Shown: piece by piece, positions 18,294 to 26,593 of the stretch
How the letters are laid out: the number at the start of each line of letters is the position of its first letter
How positions within the stretch are numbered: position 1 is the stretch's first letter
Translations under genes and position numbers: made by a program
Assembly (NCBI RefSeq): GCF_001894985.1
Contig: NZ_BCXG01000006.1
Span: 186,001-250,000 of the forward strand
Source of the DNA: Rhodococcus tukisamuensis NBRC 100609
GTDB lineage: Bacteria; Actinomycetota; Actinomycetes; Mycobacteriales; Mycobacteriaceae
Direction: 5' to 3'
Length of the DNA: 64,000 nt
The notes under the pieces: model-generated
Told to the model about the DNA's origin: nothing
The model's input: only the letters and a program-made list of their open reading frames with translations
The model's database searches: none

Positions 18294-20366
18294 TTGCATG
18301 AGATTCGAGTTACAGCTCGATTCTCTGCGGTGCTGCTCATCCCCGAAGGGACTGTCTTGCCAGACAGGTCTCAGGGTACATGCTGCCCTGACCCAGATTC
18401 AAGATTTGATGGTTGTCTCGATGAGTCGACTCCCGAGACCGTGTGGCGAACCCTCACCCCACTGATGGCCGCGCGGCGCTCCATGCGCCTGTCCGCGCCC
18501 GGTGACGGCGGCAAATTCGCCACCGTTAGTTCTCTGAAGCCCGACTTGCCCGGTGCACCGGCCGCGGTCCCCCTTTACAACAAGCACGGTCGCACTGCCC
18601 TTCTCGCATTCGACTTGGACGCGAAGCGCCATGGCGCCGACCAGGTCGACACCGACTTCGAGCGTCTCCTGATCTGGTTGCGTGAGTGCGGCGGCCGTAT
18701 GGTCACCGACAGGTCCACCAGCGGTGGCCGGCACATCCTTGTTCCGCTCGCCAAGGGCACATCGCTCCGAGTCGACGAGGTCAGCACCCTGCTGGCACTG
18801 CTCGAGGCCCGCCTACCCACCTTCGACAAGATGCCGATGCTCAACGCCACGCACGGCTGCATCAGCGTCCCCGGGTCGCTGTGCCGCGAAGGTGGGCACC
18901 GGCAGCTCGACGGCACCCTTGCAGACGCGGCTGATGCGTTTGCGGATCGATCCGAGCACGGTGTCGTCGCCCGCATGGTCGCCCTGCTCGGTGGTGGGGG
19001 TGCCCGGCAGTCGCGGCCCCGCACGGCCGTTGCTGCCGTCCAAGTCTCACTGGCCTGCGAGGAGCGACTCATCGGCGCCGGCGACACACGTCGCTTGCAC
19101 CCGAGCTACTGCCTGACCTCACCTGTCTCGATCGCAGTCGACACGTTCGCTCGTACCGGCCGGATCACGAACCCTTCCCGTTGGCCGTCGCCATCGGAAG
19201 CACGGCAGTCCGTGATCAGCAGTGCGGTGCTGCGGGGTGCCAATGCAGCCGACATCGAGGCTCGCCTCGAATCTGACTACGCAGGCCTACGCAAGACCTA
19301 CAACCGATACGGCTCACCCGAGAACATCGCCAAGGCTTTGCGGCGAGACGTCGCCACGGCTTTGCCCTGGGCTGCAAGCGTCGCAGGCCAATTCCGCGTA
19401 CTCGCGCACAAGAATGCGTACACAGGGGGGTACGGGGGGGATGGTTCTTTCCGCGGCGATCCGATCCGCCGCCGCTGGCTCGCCACAGCACACACGTGGA
19501 TCGATCAGGAGTTCCGGGGATCCCGTCAGCGTCCCGTCCTGCACGCAGTCGTCCAGGCCCTCGCCTACACCTCCGCTCTCGCTGGAGAGCTGGTCGAAGG
19601 TGTGCCGGTGGTGGCCATCGGCGGGCGCAGCCTCTCACTCGCTGCGGGACTGATGTCCGAGGCAACGGTGTGGGCGGCGTTGCGTGTTCTCCGGGATACA
19701 CCGGGGTCACCAGTGCTGCGTGTCGCCCAGGGTGCGGGGCAGCTCCCCGACCGGTACGCCCTGACAACGCCCGCAATGGATGGTGATCCCACCGAGGTCG
19801 CGATCACACGAGCTCACGTCGAGCCTGTTCACCACGCATGGAGTGTGCTCGGGCTGCGCGCACGACGGCTCTACGACCTGATCAACAGCGGCCAAGTGAC
19901 CACCGTGAAGGACGCACTCGCTGCAGCGCAGTTGGGTACCTCGGCCGGCTACGAGGCCTTGACCGATCTGCGGGTGGCCGGGCTGATCACCATGGACAAG
20001 GGCGCCCTGGCGCTCGGGGAGCAGACCCTGGACCAGGTCGCCGACGACGCGGGGCTCGCCATCGTCGCAGCCGAGCGTGTCGTCCGGCACCGCGCCGAGC
20101 GTGTGGTGTGGCATGCGTGGCTCGAGAACAGGTTCAGACCGCCGCCGCCCGATCGCAACGACGCAGGTCAGCGAGATTCTTCTCTGGCGGCCGCGATTGC
20201 GAACGCACCGGTGCTCGACGCACTCGACAGCGAGCTGATGTGGGCTGCGACTATGGCCGCGGGCCCACCGCAGGTAGATCCGTACCTCGACGCACTCGAC
20301 AGCCTCAGCGACCAGTTCGGGGCTGTGATCGTCCCTGCGCCGAGCAATCGTCAGCGACCCTACTAA
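18294..20366 (+). CDS. AEP-type primase / replication initiator
   Basis: The protein is up to 690 residues from a TTG at 18294. Its N-terminal domain has the archaeo-eukaryotic primase motifs: LLAFDLDAK with the Asp107/Asp109 metal pair, and VTDRSTSGGRHILVPLAKG with the SGG-x-His motif. A Cys-containing CISVPGSLCREGGHRQLDG segment follows. The remaining ~400 residues are largely helical with an HTH-like stretch near RLYDLINSGQVTTVKDAL; no helicase motif is visible. Such proteins initiate replication of integrative elements and plasmids. The true start is uncertain, as GTG or ATG codons 40-60 residues downstream also precede the primase domain. Confidence 0.78.
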   Translation: MHEIRVTARFSAVLLIPEGTVLPDRSQGTCCPDPDSRFDGCLDESTPETVWRTLTPLMAARRSMRLSAPGDGGKFATVSSLKPDLPGAPAAVPLYNKHGRTALLAFDLDAKRHGADQVDTDFERLLIWLRECGGRMVTDRSTSGGRHILVPLAKGTSLRVDEVSTLLALLEARLPTFDKMPMLNATHGCISVPGSLCREGGHRQLDGTLADAADAFADRSEHGVVARMVALLGGGGARQSRPRTAVAAVQVSLACEERLIGAGDTRRLHPSYCLTSPVSIAVDTFARTGRITNPSRWPSPSEARQSVISSAVLRGANAADIEARLESDYAGLRKTYNRYGSPENIAKALRRDVATALPWAASVAGQFRVLAHKNAYTGGYGGDGSFRGDPIRRRWLATAHTWIDQEFRGSRQRPVLHAVVQALAYTSALAGELVEGVPVVAIGGRSLSLAAGLMSEATVWAALRVLRDTPGSPVLRVAQGAGQLPDRYALTTPAMDGDPTEVAITRAHVEPVHHAWSVLGLRARRLYDLINSGQVTTVKDALAAAQLGTSAGYEALTDLRVAGLITMDKGALALGEQTLDQVADDAGLAIVAAERVVRHRAERVVWHAWLENRFRPPPPDRNDAGQRDSSLAAAIANAPVLDALDSELMWAATMAAGPPQVDPYLDALDSLSDQFGAVIVPAPSNRQRPY

Positions 20367-20417
20367 TCGTCGGACAGGGGCCTGCCTGGGGAGGTGGTGA
20401 GAACACTCGGTAATCCT

Positions 20418-20563
20418 GTGAATGCAAGTATTGCTCGCTGTGACTGCCATGCTTTTAATGCATGTGTCGCTGGCGTTGCCTGTATTGCTTGCAATGCTTT
20501 AGTGCAGGTCAGTGACCGTTCCGTTTCGGTGTGCGTGGGGGAGCGGCAAGTAATGCTTGCAAA
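20418..20563. other. Candidate replication origin with iteron-like repeats
   Basis: This non-coding stretch directly after the primase gene is poorer in GC than its flanks. It repeats GCAAGTATTGCT (20424-20435) as GCAAGTAATGCT (20546-20557), the second extended to the inverted repeat GCAAG-TAATG-CTTGC. TGTATTGCTTGCAATGCTTT lies between them. The arrangement suits initiator binding, but origin function is inferred only from position and repeats. Open frames across it have poor composition. The rest of 20367-20780 holds the GTTGACAC repeats. Confidence 0.5.
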
Positions 20564-20715
20564 CCTGGCAATTCAACTGCGGGTGAACTGGGACCACCGC
20601 GGTGAAACCCGCCGTCACGAGACGGCCCAGATCCTGGCTGTCGAAGGCTCAGCCGCCGCCGAGTGCAAGGCCAGCTGATGCCGTTGTTTCACCGACCGCC
20701 GAACCTGCCCGGCTG

Positions 20716-20766
20716 GTTGACACAGTTGACGCAACCGAGAATGCTGAGGTTGACACGGTTGACACC
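20716..20766 (+). promoter_or_regulatory. Paired GTTGACAC direct repeats before the RES module
   Basis: GTTGACACaGTTGACgC (20716-20731) and GTTGACACgGTTGACAC (20749-20765) form two sets of nine-base direct repeats 33 bases apart, ending 15 bases before the antitoxin ATG. They contain TTGACA -35-like hexamers. Antitoxins of this class repress their own operons, so these are probable operators overlapping the promoter. Confidence 0.6.
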
Positions 20767-20780
20767 CTAGGAGATCTCAC

Positions 20781-21305
20781 ATGGACACCTTGGCCGAGCA
20801 GGAACGTAAGTTGATGGACCTGCTCACCCGCCGCGTCCACAAGACATTCGCCGCCGCGCGCGCCGCCGGCGTCCCCGCCGAGGTCTTCGGCGACGTCGAA
20901 TCGATCGCCGACTCGATGACCGCGGCGCTGCCCACCAGTCATGTCTACGACCGGCTCGTCAGTCCGTTCTACGACACCGGCGGTCTGACCCGGTGGTGGG
21001 GCGTGAGCCGCCAAGCGGTCAACAAGGCCGTCGCCGCTGGCACCGTGATCGCCTGCCGGCTCGGCGACGGCCAGTGGGTCTACCCAACTTGGCAGTTCAC
21101 GGCCGAGGGGACGGTGCACCCGCACCTGATCGCCCTGTGGAAGACCCTCCGCACCGCCGCCGACCCGTGGACCTGCGCGGTATGGCTGCGCACCCCGCAG
21201 CACGATCTCGGCGACCGCAGCGCAGCCGACTGGATCGCCGACGGCCACCCCCACGATACGGCCCTGGCGCTGGCTCACGCCGACGTCGAGCGGTGGGCCG
21301 CGTGA
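20781..21305 (+). CDS. RES-type antitoxin (Xre/MbcA/ParS-like)
   Basis: The 174-residue protein has an HTH-like segment (LTRWWGVSRQAVNKAVAAGT) and a toxin-binding C-terminal part, VYPTWQFTAEGTVHPHLIAL, then WLRTPQHDLGDRSAADWI. This is the layout of antitoxins that pair with RES toxins (MbcA, ParS). An AGGAG site eight bases upstream fixes the ATG. Its stop overlaps the toxin start by four bases (GTGA). It should neutralise the toxin and repress the operon through the upstream repeats. Confidence 0.85.
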   Translation: MDTLAEQERKLMDLLTRRVHKTFAAARAAGVPAEVFGDVESIADSMTAALPTSHVYDRLVSPFYDTGGLTRWWGVSRQAVNKAVAAGTVIACRLGDGQWVYPTWQFTAEGTVHPHLIALWKTLRTAADPWTCAVWLRTPQHDLGDRSAADWIADGHPHDTALALAHADVERWAA

Positions 21306-21928
21306 CCCGGGACATCGTTGCTCTTCGTCCGCCGGCCCGGCCGCTCGCCGGGTTCCCCAGCTGCGAGCTCACTACGGGGGAGTCGCTCATCCGCGGTCAC
21401 CAGGCCGCGAACGGCCCGTGGTGGTTCGCCTCCTCCGGCGGCGGCCGCTTCGACCTGACCCCGCCGCACGGCACCTGCTACCTCGCCCTCGACGAGCACA
21501 CCGCCGTCCGGGAAACCGTCGGCGCAGCCCTGGCTACCGCCGGCGTGATCAGCGAGGACTTCGCCGCCGCCCGATGTCTGTCGACACTGGCGGTGCCGCA
21601 CGACCACTGGTTGGCCGACACCTGCGCGGACAAGGCCGCGGACTTCGGCCTCACGCGGGAGCTGACCTCGATGACGCCGTACGCGGTGCCGCAGGAATGG
21701 GCCGCGGCGTTCGACGCCGCCTTCGCCGGGATTCAGTACCAGACTCGGTTCACCACCGGGCCGAACCCGAACGCGGTCGGCTTGTTCGGGGAGTCGGGCG
21801 AAGCCGATTGGCCGGCTGACCCGAGTCCCGAGCCGCTCGTGGTGGCTGCTCGCCGGTGCGGCTTCACGGTCGCAAGCCCACCACGATCGGTCCGGGCGGT
21901 CCGGATCGTCTCGCCGCCGACGAGCTGA
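21302..21928 (+). CDS. RES-domain toxin
   Basis: The 208-residue protein has the RES core: an early Arg in LIRGHQAANGPWWFASSGGG, GRFDLTPPHGTCYLALDEHT, then AVRETVGAAL with the conserved Glu. RES toxins such as MbcT and ParT act on NAD+ or transfer ADP-ribose and stop growth when free. It follows its antitoxin with a four-base overlap. Such pairs stabilise mobile elements and may abort phage infection. The specific target is not determined. Confidence 0.87.
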   Translation: MTRDIVALRPPARPLAGFPSCELTTGESLIRGHQAANGPWWFASSGGGRFDLTPPHGTCYLALDEHTAVRETVGAALATAGVISEDFAAARCLSTLAVPHDHWLADTCADKAADFGLTRELTSMTPYAVPQEWAAAFDAAFAGIQYQTRFTTGPNPNAVGLFGESGEADWPADPSPEPLVVAARRCGFTVASPPRSVRAVRIVSPPTS

Positions 21929-22009
21929 CCGCAGCACGCATCTCCATCGGCTTAGGGTCAGGAGTGTGGATGCCCGCTGGTCGACCCCCACTACACACAA
22001 GGAGCACCG

Positions 22010-22660
22010 TTGTCCGCCATCAACATCACCGACCTGGCCGGTGCCGTCTACTCCTCAGGAAAGGTGTTCGACGGTCTCTCGACCGGTCGCCTCGACACCG
22101 AGAACTTCCTGCGCTCGGGAAGCCTGGCCGGAGTCTCCTCCCGCGCCGACCTTGCGCTGCTCGAAGACCTTCGGGACGTCGCGCAGTTCGTCATCGACCA
22201 CCACGAGCAGCCGATCGACGCCGCTTACGTCCGCACGATCAACGCACAGATCACCCGCAGTGGCGCGCTGCACCCCGGGCAGCTTCGCACCGAGGACCAG
22301 CAGATCGGTGTCCAGACCCGCTACGGCCGGCACACTCCACCCGCACTGACCGAGAAGGGTCTCCAACAGCTGATCGACTCGATGAAGAAGCACAAGAGTG
22401 TGACAGAGAAGGCCCTGGAACTGTTCGTGGTGCTCGCCAAAGCTCAACCGTTCGAAGACGGGAACAAGCGCACGGCGTTGTTCGTCGCGAACAGCCTGCT
22501 CATCGGCCACGGCCGGCTGCTGGTCGTTCCCGTCGACGAGCGCGACCCTCAGCTGGCCGACACCTTCAACGACCGGCTCGCCAAGGCGTACCTCTACGAC
22601 GAGCACGACGCGGTGAAGGCTCTGATGCGCAAACACGGGCTCACCGCGCTCCCGCGCTGA
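22010..22660 (+). CDS. Fic-domain protein with Gln in the catalytic motif
   Basis: The 216-residue protein starts at a TTG supported by AAGGAG six bases upstream. It has a helical Fido fold with the core LAKAQPFEDGNKRTALFVAN. The classical motif HPFxxGNGR is here QPFEDGNKR, so the base histidine is replaced by Gln while the phosphate-binding Gly-Asn-Lys-Arg is kept. Most Fic proteins transfer AMP or other nucleotide parts to proteins; this variant may be altered or inactive. It sits between the RES module and an orphan antitoxin gene. Confidence 0.82.
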   Translation: MSAINITDLAGAVYSSGKVFDGLSTGRLDTENFLRSGSLAGVSSRADLALLEDLRDVAQFVIDHHEQPIDAAYVRTINAQITRSGALHPGQLRTEDQQIGVQTRYGRHTPPALTEKGLQQLIDSMKKHKSVTEKALELFVVLAKAQPFEDGNKRTALFVANSLLIGHGRLLVVPVDERDPQLADTFNDRLAKAYLYDEHDAVKALMRKHGLTALPR

Positions 22661-22708
22661 GCCCGAAGAACGCGTTCTGCCTATTCCCGTCCGATGTATC
22701 TAAAGGAT

Positions 22709-22745
22709 TAGATATCTATAGATATATGGCGATAGATGTGGATAT
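22709..22745. promoter_or_regulatory. AT-rich palindromic GATAT repeats
   Basis: TAGATATCTA (22709-22718) is a perfect palindrome followed by TAGATATAT and GTGGATATT, making this a very AT-rich patch in GC-rich DNA. It lies 100-130 bases before the next gene and could be a promoter or operator. Confidence 0.4.
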
Positions 22746-22842
22746 TTGATCCCGCGAGACCTCCTTTTTGAGCTGTCCTGTAACTCTTGGCCAGGTGGCA
22801 GCGGTACGTCAGCATCGGGGTGGTTAGCGGAAGGAGATGGTG

Positions 22843-23451
22843 ATGAGGAGCGCAGAAGACCGCTACCGGCACGGCGACCTGGACTTCGAGGCGGCGGTGC
22901 GGGAAGTAACCGGCGCCGACATTGACCGCGAGTTCTTCGCGCGGATCGTGCACCGACTCTCCGTGAAAGACCCGGCCGTGCTGGCCCTGTCCGAGCACGA
23001 CGCCGCGCTGCTCACTGAGTCCGGCTTCGTCACCGAACCCGCCGCCGCGACGGCAGCACGCGTGGACCGGGACATCCGCATGCAGGACCTGGTCCAGGGC
23101 TCCCTGTCGGTTACCGCCGCCGCCGCCCGCCTTGGCGTCACCATCGCCCGCATCCGTCAGCGCCTGGCCGCCGGCACGCTGTGGGCGTTCACCTCGGGCC
23201 GCCGATTGCTGCCTCCCGCCCAGTTCACCGCCGCCGGCGCGGTCCCTCACCTCGAGAAGGTGATGCCGCTGGTAGCGAAGGAACTGCACCCACTGACCGT
23301 GCAGGCGCTGCTCACACAGCCGCAGCCGTCCCTGACCGTGGAGGGTCGCCCGGTGTCGATCGTGGAGTGGCTGACCGGCAGCGCGGGGACCGCCTCGGAC
23401 ATTGAGCATGTCGCCGACGTGATCACCGCCGCAGCCTGCGAGTCCGCGTAG
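22843..23451 (+). CDS. Orphan RES-type antitoxin-like protein
   Basis: From the ATG at 22843 the protein has 202 residues; this start gives the best spacing to AAGGAG at 22831-22836. It has an HTH-like SVTAAAARLGVTIARIRQRL, then LLPPAQFTAAGAVPHLEKVM and VSIVEWLTGSAG, the same order as in the RES antitoxins of this element. No RES gene follows. It may regulate the Fic gene, cross-neutralise a RES toxin, or be the survivor of a lost pair. Confidence 0.65.
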   Translation: MRSAEDRYRHGDLDFEAAVREVTGADIDREFFARIVHRLSVKDPAVLALSEHDAALLTESGFVTEPAAATAARVDRDIRMQDLVQGSLSVTAAAARLGVTIARIRQRLAAGTLWAFTSGRRLLPPAQFTAAGAVPHLEKVMPLVAKELHPLTVQALLTQPQPSLTVEGRPVSIVEWLTGSAGTASDIEHVADVITAAACESA

Positions 23452-23576
23452 ATCGGATCGATGCTGGCGCCGCCCATCGATCACCACGGAACCCGCACTC
23501 TGCCTTCCCTGCGGGGTGCGGGTTCTTTCTTTTACGCCGGCCGAGCAACTGGTGGCGCCACGGAGTGGTAGTTGTA

Positions 23577-23960
23577 CCGGCTCTTGAGTGCCCTCTACAA
23601 CTGTCATCACTCAATGGCAGGTGCGGCACAAAGGTCACTTACGTGGCTGTAGTACCGGCTCTTAGGTGCCGGTATATCTGCCACTGCTCACAGGTGTTGG
23701 TGCAGTTGAGGTCACTTAACTGGCTGCAGTGCTGCCACAAGCCGCTTGTAGTGGCTTTTAAGTGCCCCTGCAAGTGGCTCGTAACGGAACTAATGGCTCC
23801 TAACTGGCTCATGTTCTGCGCACTGGCCTTATATATGTCTCTTAACTGACCGTAGTTCTGCTACTTGGCGGCTACTGACAGGTATGCCATCACCTTCGCG
23901 GCTCTAGAGTGACCGTTCTAGTGGCCCTCAGGTGACAGCACAAGTGGCTCTTAACTGACA
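23577..23960. repeat. Array of about 11 degenerate TGGCTCTTAACTGNC repeats
   Basis: At least eleven variants of TGGCTCTTAACTGNC occur in the same orientation, near 23579, 23633, 23657, 23710, 23752, 23775, 23794, 23836, 23899, 23922 and 23945, with irregular gaps of about 8-50 bases. A second motif (GTAGTACCGG, GTAGTTCTGC, GCACTACCGCC) is interleaved. The region is poorer in GC than the genes, and I see no credible coding sequence from 23452 to 24339. It precedes the mobilisation genes. A partition, replication or transfer site is possible; none is shown. Confidence 0.65.
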
Positions 23961-24246
23961 CTTGTACGGCACTACCGCCACTATGCAGAACTGCTGTCCC
24001 TATAGAGCCACCATAATTGTCATCACATCATCTCGGCCGCGCCAGAACCTTGTGACCTGGGCTTTTATCCGACCCAACGAAGGTTGGCGGCCACCGGCCG
24101 AGACGCCCTATTTTTCTCCGAGGGCTTCTAGGAATGGTGTCGCGGCCACTGAAACGGTTGCAAGGCAACTAGTGAGTGAATTGCTAGGTTGATTCGCCTA
24201 TTGTGGTGACCAGATATCGGGGCGAAAGCCAGATTCCAGGGCGAGA

Positions 24247-24304
24247 GCGAGCTATGCCCAGCGTTACTCGGCAACTCCGTTGCTGCGTAACGCTGGGCGC
24301 TCGC
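24247..24304 (+). other. Candidate origin of transfer (oriT) hairpin
   Basis: Nested inverted repeats precede mobC: GCGAGC (24247-24252) pairs with GCTCGC (24299-24304), GCCCAGCGTTAC (24256-24267) with GTAACGCTGGGC (24287-24298), and GCAAC (24271-24275) with GTTGC (24279-24283). A strong stem immediately upstream of MobC and relaxase genes is typical of oriT, where the relaxase nicks one strand near the stem. The nick position cannot be read from the sequence. Confidence 0.65.
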
Positions 24305-24339
24305 CTCCCATTCGCTTCGCTCACAGGAGGGGGCCATCC

Positions 24340-24792
24340 ATGGCTACTGAAACTGCATCTCGGGAACCGCGGACCAAGACCCGAACCACCGCTTCGCCGA
24401 CCGTTGGCGCGGCCGTCGTGAAACGCACCCGCACGGTCGCGGTGCGGCTGACCGACGCGGAGGAAGCCGCATGGATCGCGGCCGCGTTGGTCGACGGGCA
24501 CCGTCAGCTCGGCGCGTGGGTGCGCGAGCGCGCGGTGGCTGGCTACCTCGGAAAGGTCCGCCCCAAGGCGGGCGGTGGTGGGTTGTCGCCAGAGGATGCC
24601 GCGGAGGTCGCCGCGCTGCGGCAGGAGATGACTAAATGGGGGAACAACCTGAACCAGGTCGCGAAGGCGATCAACTCCGGGCAGGTGCCGCCGGTGATGG
24701 CTGAGCACCTGGAGAAGGGCTGGCTGAACAGGTGCGGGCAGGCGTTGGCGCGGATGGCGGATCGGCTCGACGCGCTCGACGACCAGGGTTGA
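24340..24792 (+). CDS. mobC: MobC-like relaxosome accessory protein
   Basis: The 150-residue protein has a RHH-like segment (KRTRTVAVRLTDAEEAAWIA) and the conserved C-terminal block EMTKWGNNLNQVAKAINSGQ of MobC-type proteins. MobC binds oriT, melts it and helps the relaxase nick. AGGAGGGGG upstream fixes the ATG at 24340, and the hairpin ends 35 bases earlier. The gene is one base from the relaxase start, so they are translated together. Confidence 0.85.
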   Translation: MATETASREPRTKTRTTASPTVGAAVVKRTRTVAVRLTDAEEAAWIAAALVDGHRQLGAWVRERAVAGYLGKVRPKAGGGGLSPEDAAEVAALRQEMTKWGNNLNQVAKAINSGQVPPVMAEHLEKGWLNRCGQALARMADRLDALDDQG

Positions 24793-24793
24793 T

Positions 24794-26455
24794 GTGATCG
24801 CGAAGATCAGCACCGGGTCGGATCCGATGGGGCTGGTCCGGTATCTGCACGGGCCGGGGAAGGCGACCCCGCACAGCTACCGCAACGGGGCGGGCCGACT
24901 GATCGCGGGCGGTGTGGTGATTGCGGGTTCGGTGAAGGTCACGGCGAAGAATCCGACTCGGTGGGGGCGGGATTTCGAGCGGGCCGCCGCCACGAACGCG
25001 AAGGTACGCAAGCCGGTGTGGCATTGCTCGTTGCGGTGCGCCCCTGGGGATCGCCGACTGACTGATACCGAGTTCGGCGACATTGCACAGACGGTCGCCG
25101 AGCGGATGGGCTTCGTCGAACATCCGTGGGTGGCGGTCCGGCATGACGACGACCACATCCACATTGCCGTCTCGAGGGTCGATTTCCAGGGCACGACCTG
25201 GAAGAACAGTCACGACCGGTGGAAGGTCGTCGAGGTGATGCGCGAGGTCGAGCGTGAGCACGGCCTGGTGCAGGTGGATAGCCCGGAGCGGGCGCGCCGG
25301 CGGCAGACCAGCAGCGGGGAGCAAATCCGAGCGGTGCGCACGGGGAAGGTGCCCCAGCGGGATGGGCTGCGGGAGATCGTGACCGCGGCCCGTGACATTG
25401 CCGCAGGCCGTGGCGTGGATGCGTTCGAGGCGGTCCTCGCGTCAAACCCGATCACAAAGGTGCAGGTGCGGCGCAACGTCGCGAGCACAGGCCGGATGAA
25501 CGGGTTCAGCTTCAATTTGCCCGACTACGTCGACGCTGCGGGGAAGCCGATCTGGTTGCCGGCGTCGAAGCTTGTCCGAGGTTTGTCCTGGTCGCAGCTG
25601 GAAAAGGTACTCGACGGGGCGATTCCGGAGCGGCTCGCTACTGAGTCCGAGGTGCCGCGCCGACCGGCGGAGCGCAGGGCGACGTGGGAGGCCCGGCGCA
25701 GCGAGGTCGGCCGCGAGCAGTTCGCGGCCGCCCGCTGGGATCAGGCCCGCGCGGGCGTCGGTGAGGTGGCCGGCCAGATCCGCGCTGAGCAGTCCTCACA
25801 GAAGAAGTGGAGGCAGGTAGAGACGGCGTTGACCGATCAGGACGAGTCAGCCAGGATCGCCGTGGTGGCCGCAGGGCAGCCTGCTGCCGTGACAGAGGCC
25901 GCGTCGCGCACCGAGCAGGTCGCGGCCACTACTACGACGGCGAAGCGAGCCACGGCCGAGGATTGGACCGTGCCGCAGGTCACCGACGTGGCGAAGTTTC
26001 AGGCGGAACGGGCGGCGAAGGCCGCCGATGCCGCGAAGTGGACCATGGTGGCTGGCGGAGGATTCTCGCGGGACGCGATAACACTCCGGCTGTGGGTGGC
26101 CGAGGACGGGGTGTGGTCGATCACGGCGAAGACCGATCCGGAGAAGATCTTCTCGTCCGGGCAGGCCGACACCGTCGTGGAGGCGCAGGCTGCGGCTGCG
26201 GCCGAAGCGAAGAAGCAGCTCCAGACACATTGGGATCGGACGCCGCAGGCTCAGCGCACAGCGAAGGCCACCAGGGCGTTCCAGCGTGTGTTGGAGGATC
26301 TGACCCCGACCACGCCCGCCGACGTCTCCTCCTCGAAACGACCTGCCTCGGCCACGGCCGCCTCAAGGCGCCCGAGCGCCCTGGACCAGCTCGCTCGCCT
26401 GCTACCTCCCGATCCACCACGGAAGGTCCGTAACAACAACGGGCCGAGCCTGTGA
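24794..26455 (+). CDS. mobA: MobA/VirD2-family relaxase
   Basis: The 553-residue protein starts at a GTG. The N-terminal 250 residues are a relaxase domain: candidate nucleophile Tyr17 in LVRYLHGPG and the metal-binding HDDDHIHIAVSRVD, with His117, His121 and His123. The C-terminal half is charged, with Ala- and Lys-rich helices, and no helicase or primase motif is evident. It should nick oriT and pilot the single strand into a transfer channel supplied by another element. Confidence 0.9.
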   Translation: MIAKISTGSDPMGLVRYLHGPGKATPHSYRNGAGRLIAGGVVIAGSVKVTAKNPTRWGRDFERAAATNAKVRKPVWHCSLRCAPGDRRLTDTEFGDIAQTVAERMGFVEHPWVAVRHDDDHIHIAVSRVDFQGTTWKNSHDRWKVVEVMREVEREHGLVQVDSPERARRRQTSSGEQIRAVRTGKVPQRDGLREIVTAARDIAAGRGVDAFEAVLASNPITKVQVRRNVASTGRMNGFSFNLPDYVDAAGKPIWLPASKLVRGLSWSQLEKVLDGAIPERLATESEVPRRPAERRATWEARRSEVGREQFAAARWDQARAGVGEVAGQIRAEQSSQKKWRQVETALTDQDESARIAVVAAGQPAAVTEAASRTEQVAATTTTAKRATAEDWTVPQVTDVAKFQAERAAKAADAAKWTMVAGGGFSRDAITLRLWVAEDGVWSITAKTDPEKIFSSGQADTVVEAQAAAAAEAKKQLQTHWDRTPQAQRTAKATRAFQRVLEDLTPTTPADVSSSKRPASATAASRRPSALDQLARLLPPDPPRKVRNNNGPSL

Positions 26456-26593
26456 GGCTGACGAGCACCTGGGAAGAGCACTCCAAAGGTGCTCGGTCGG
26501 ATCATGGCCCGACGGCAAACGGGAATGCTCCCGAAATTGTGGCCCGGTGCATACGTCGTCGCGTCCTCCCTCGGGTGGGAGCGGGCCACCTGG

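Noticed and set aside
23452-24339. CRISPR-like interpretation of the repeat array
   Set aside because: Repeats are short, degenerate and irregularly spaced, without constant-length spacers or cas genes.
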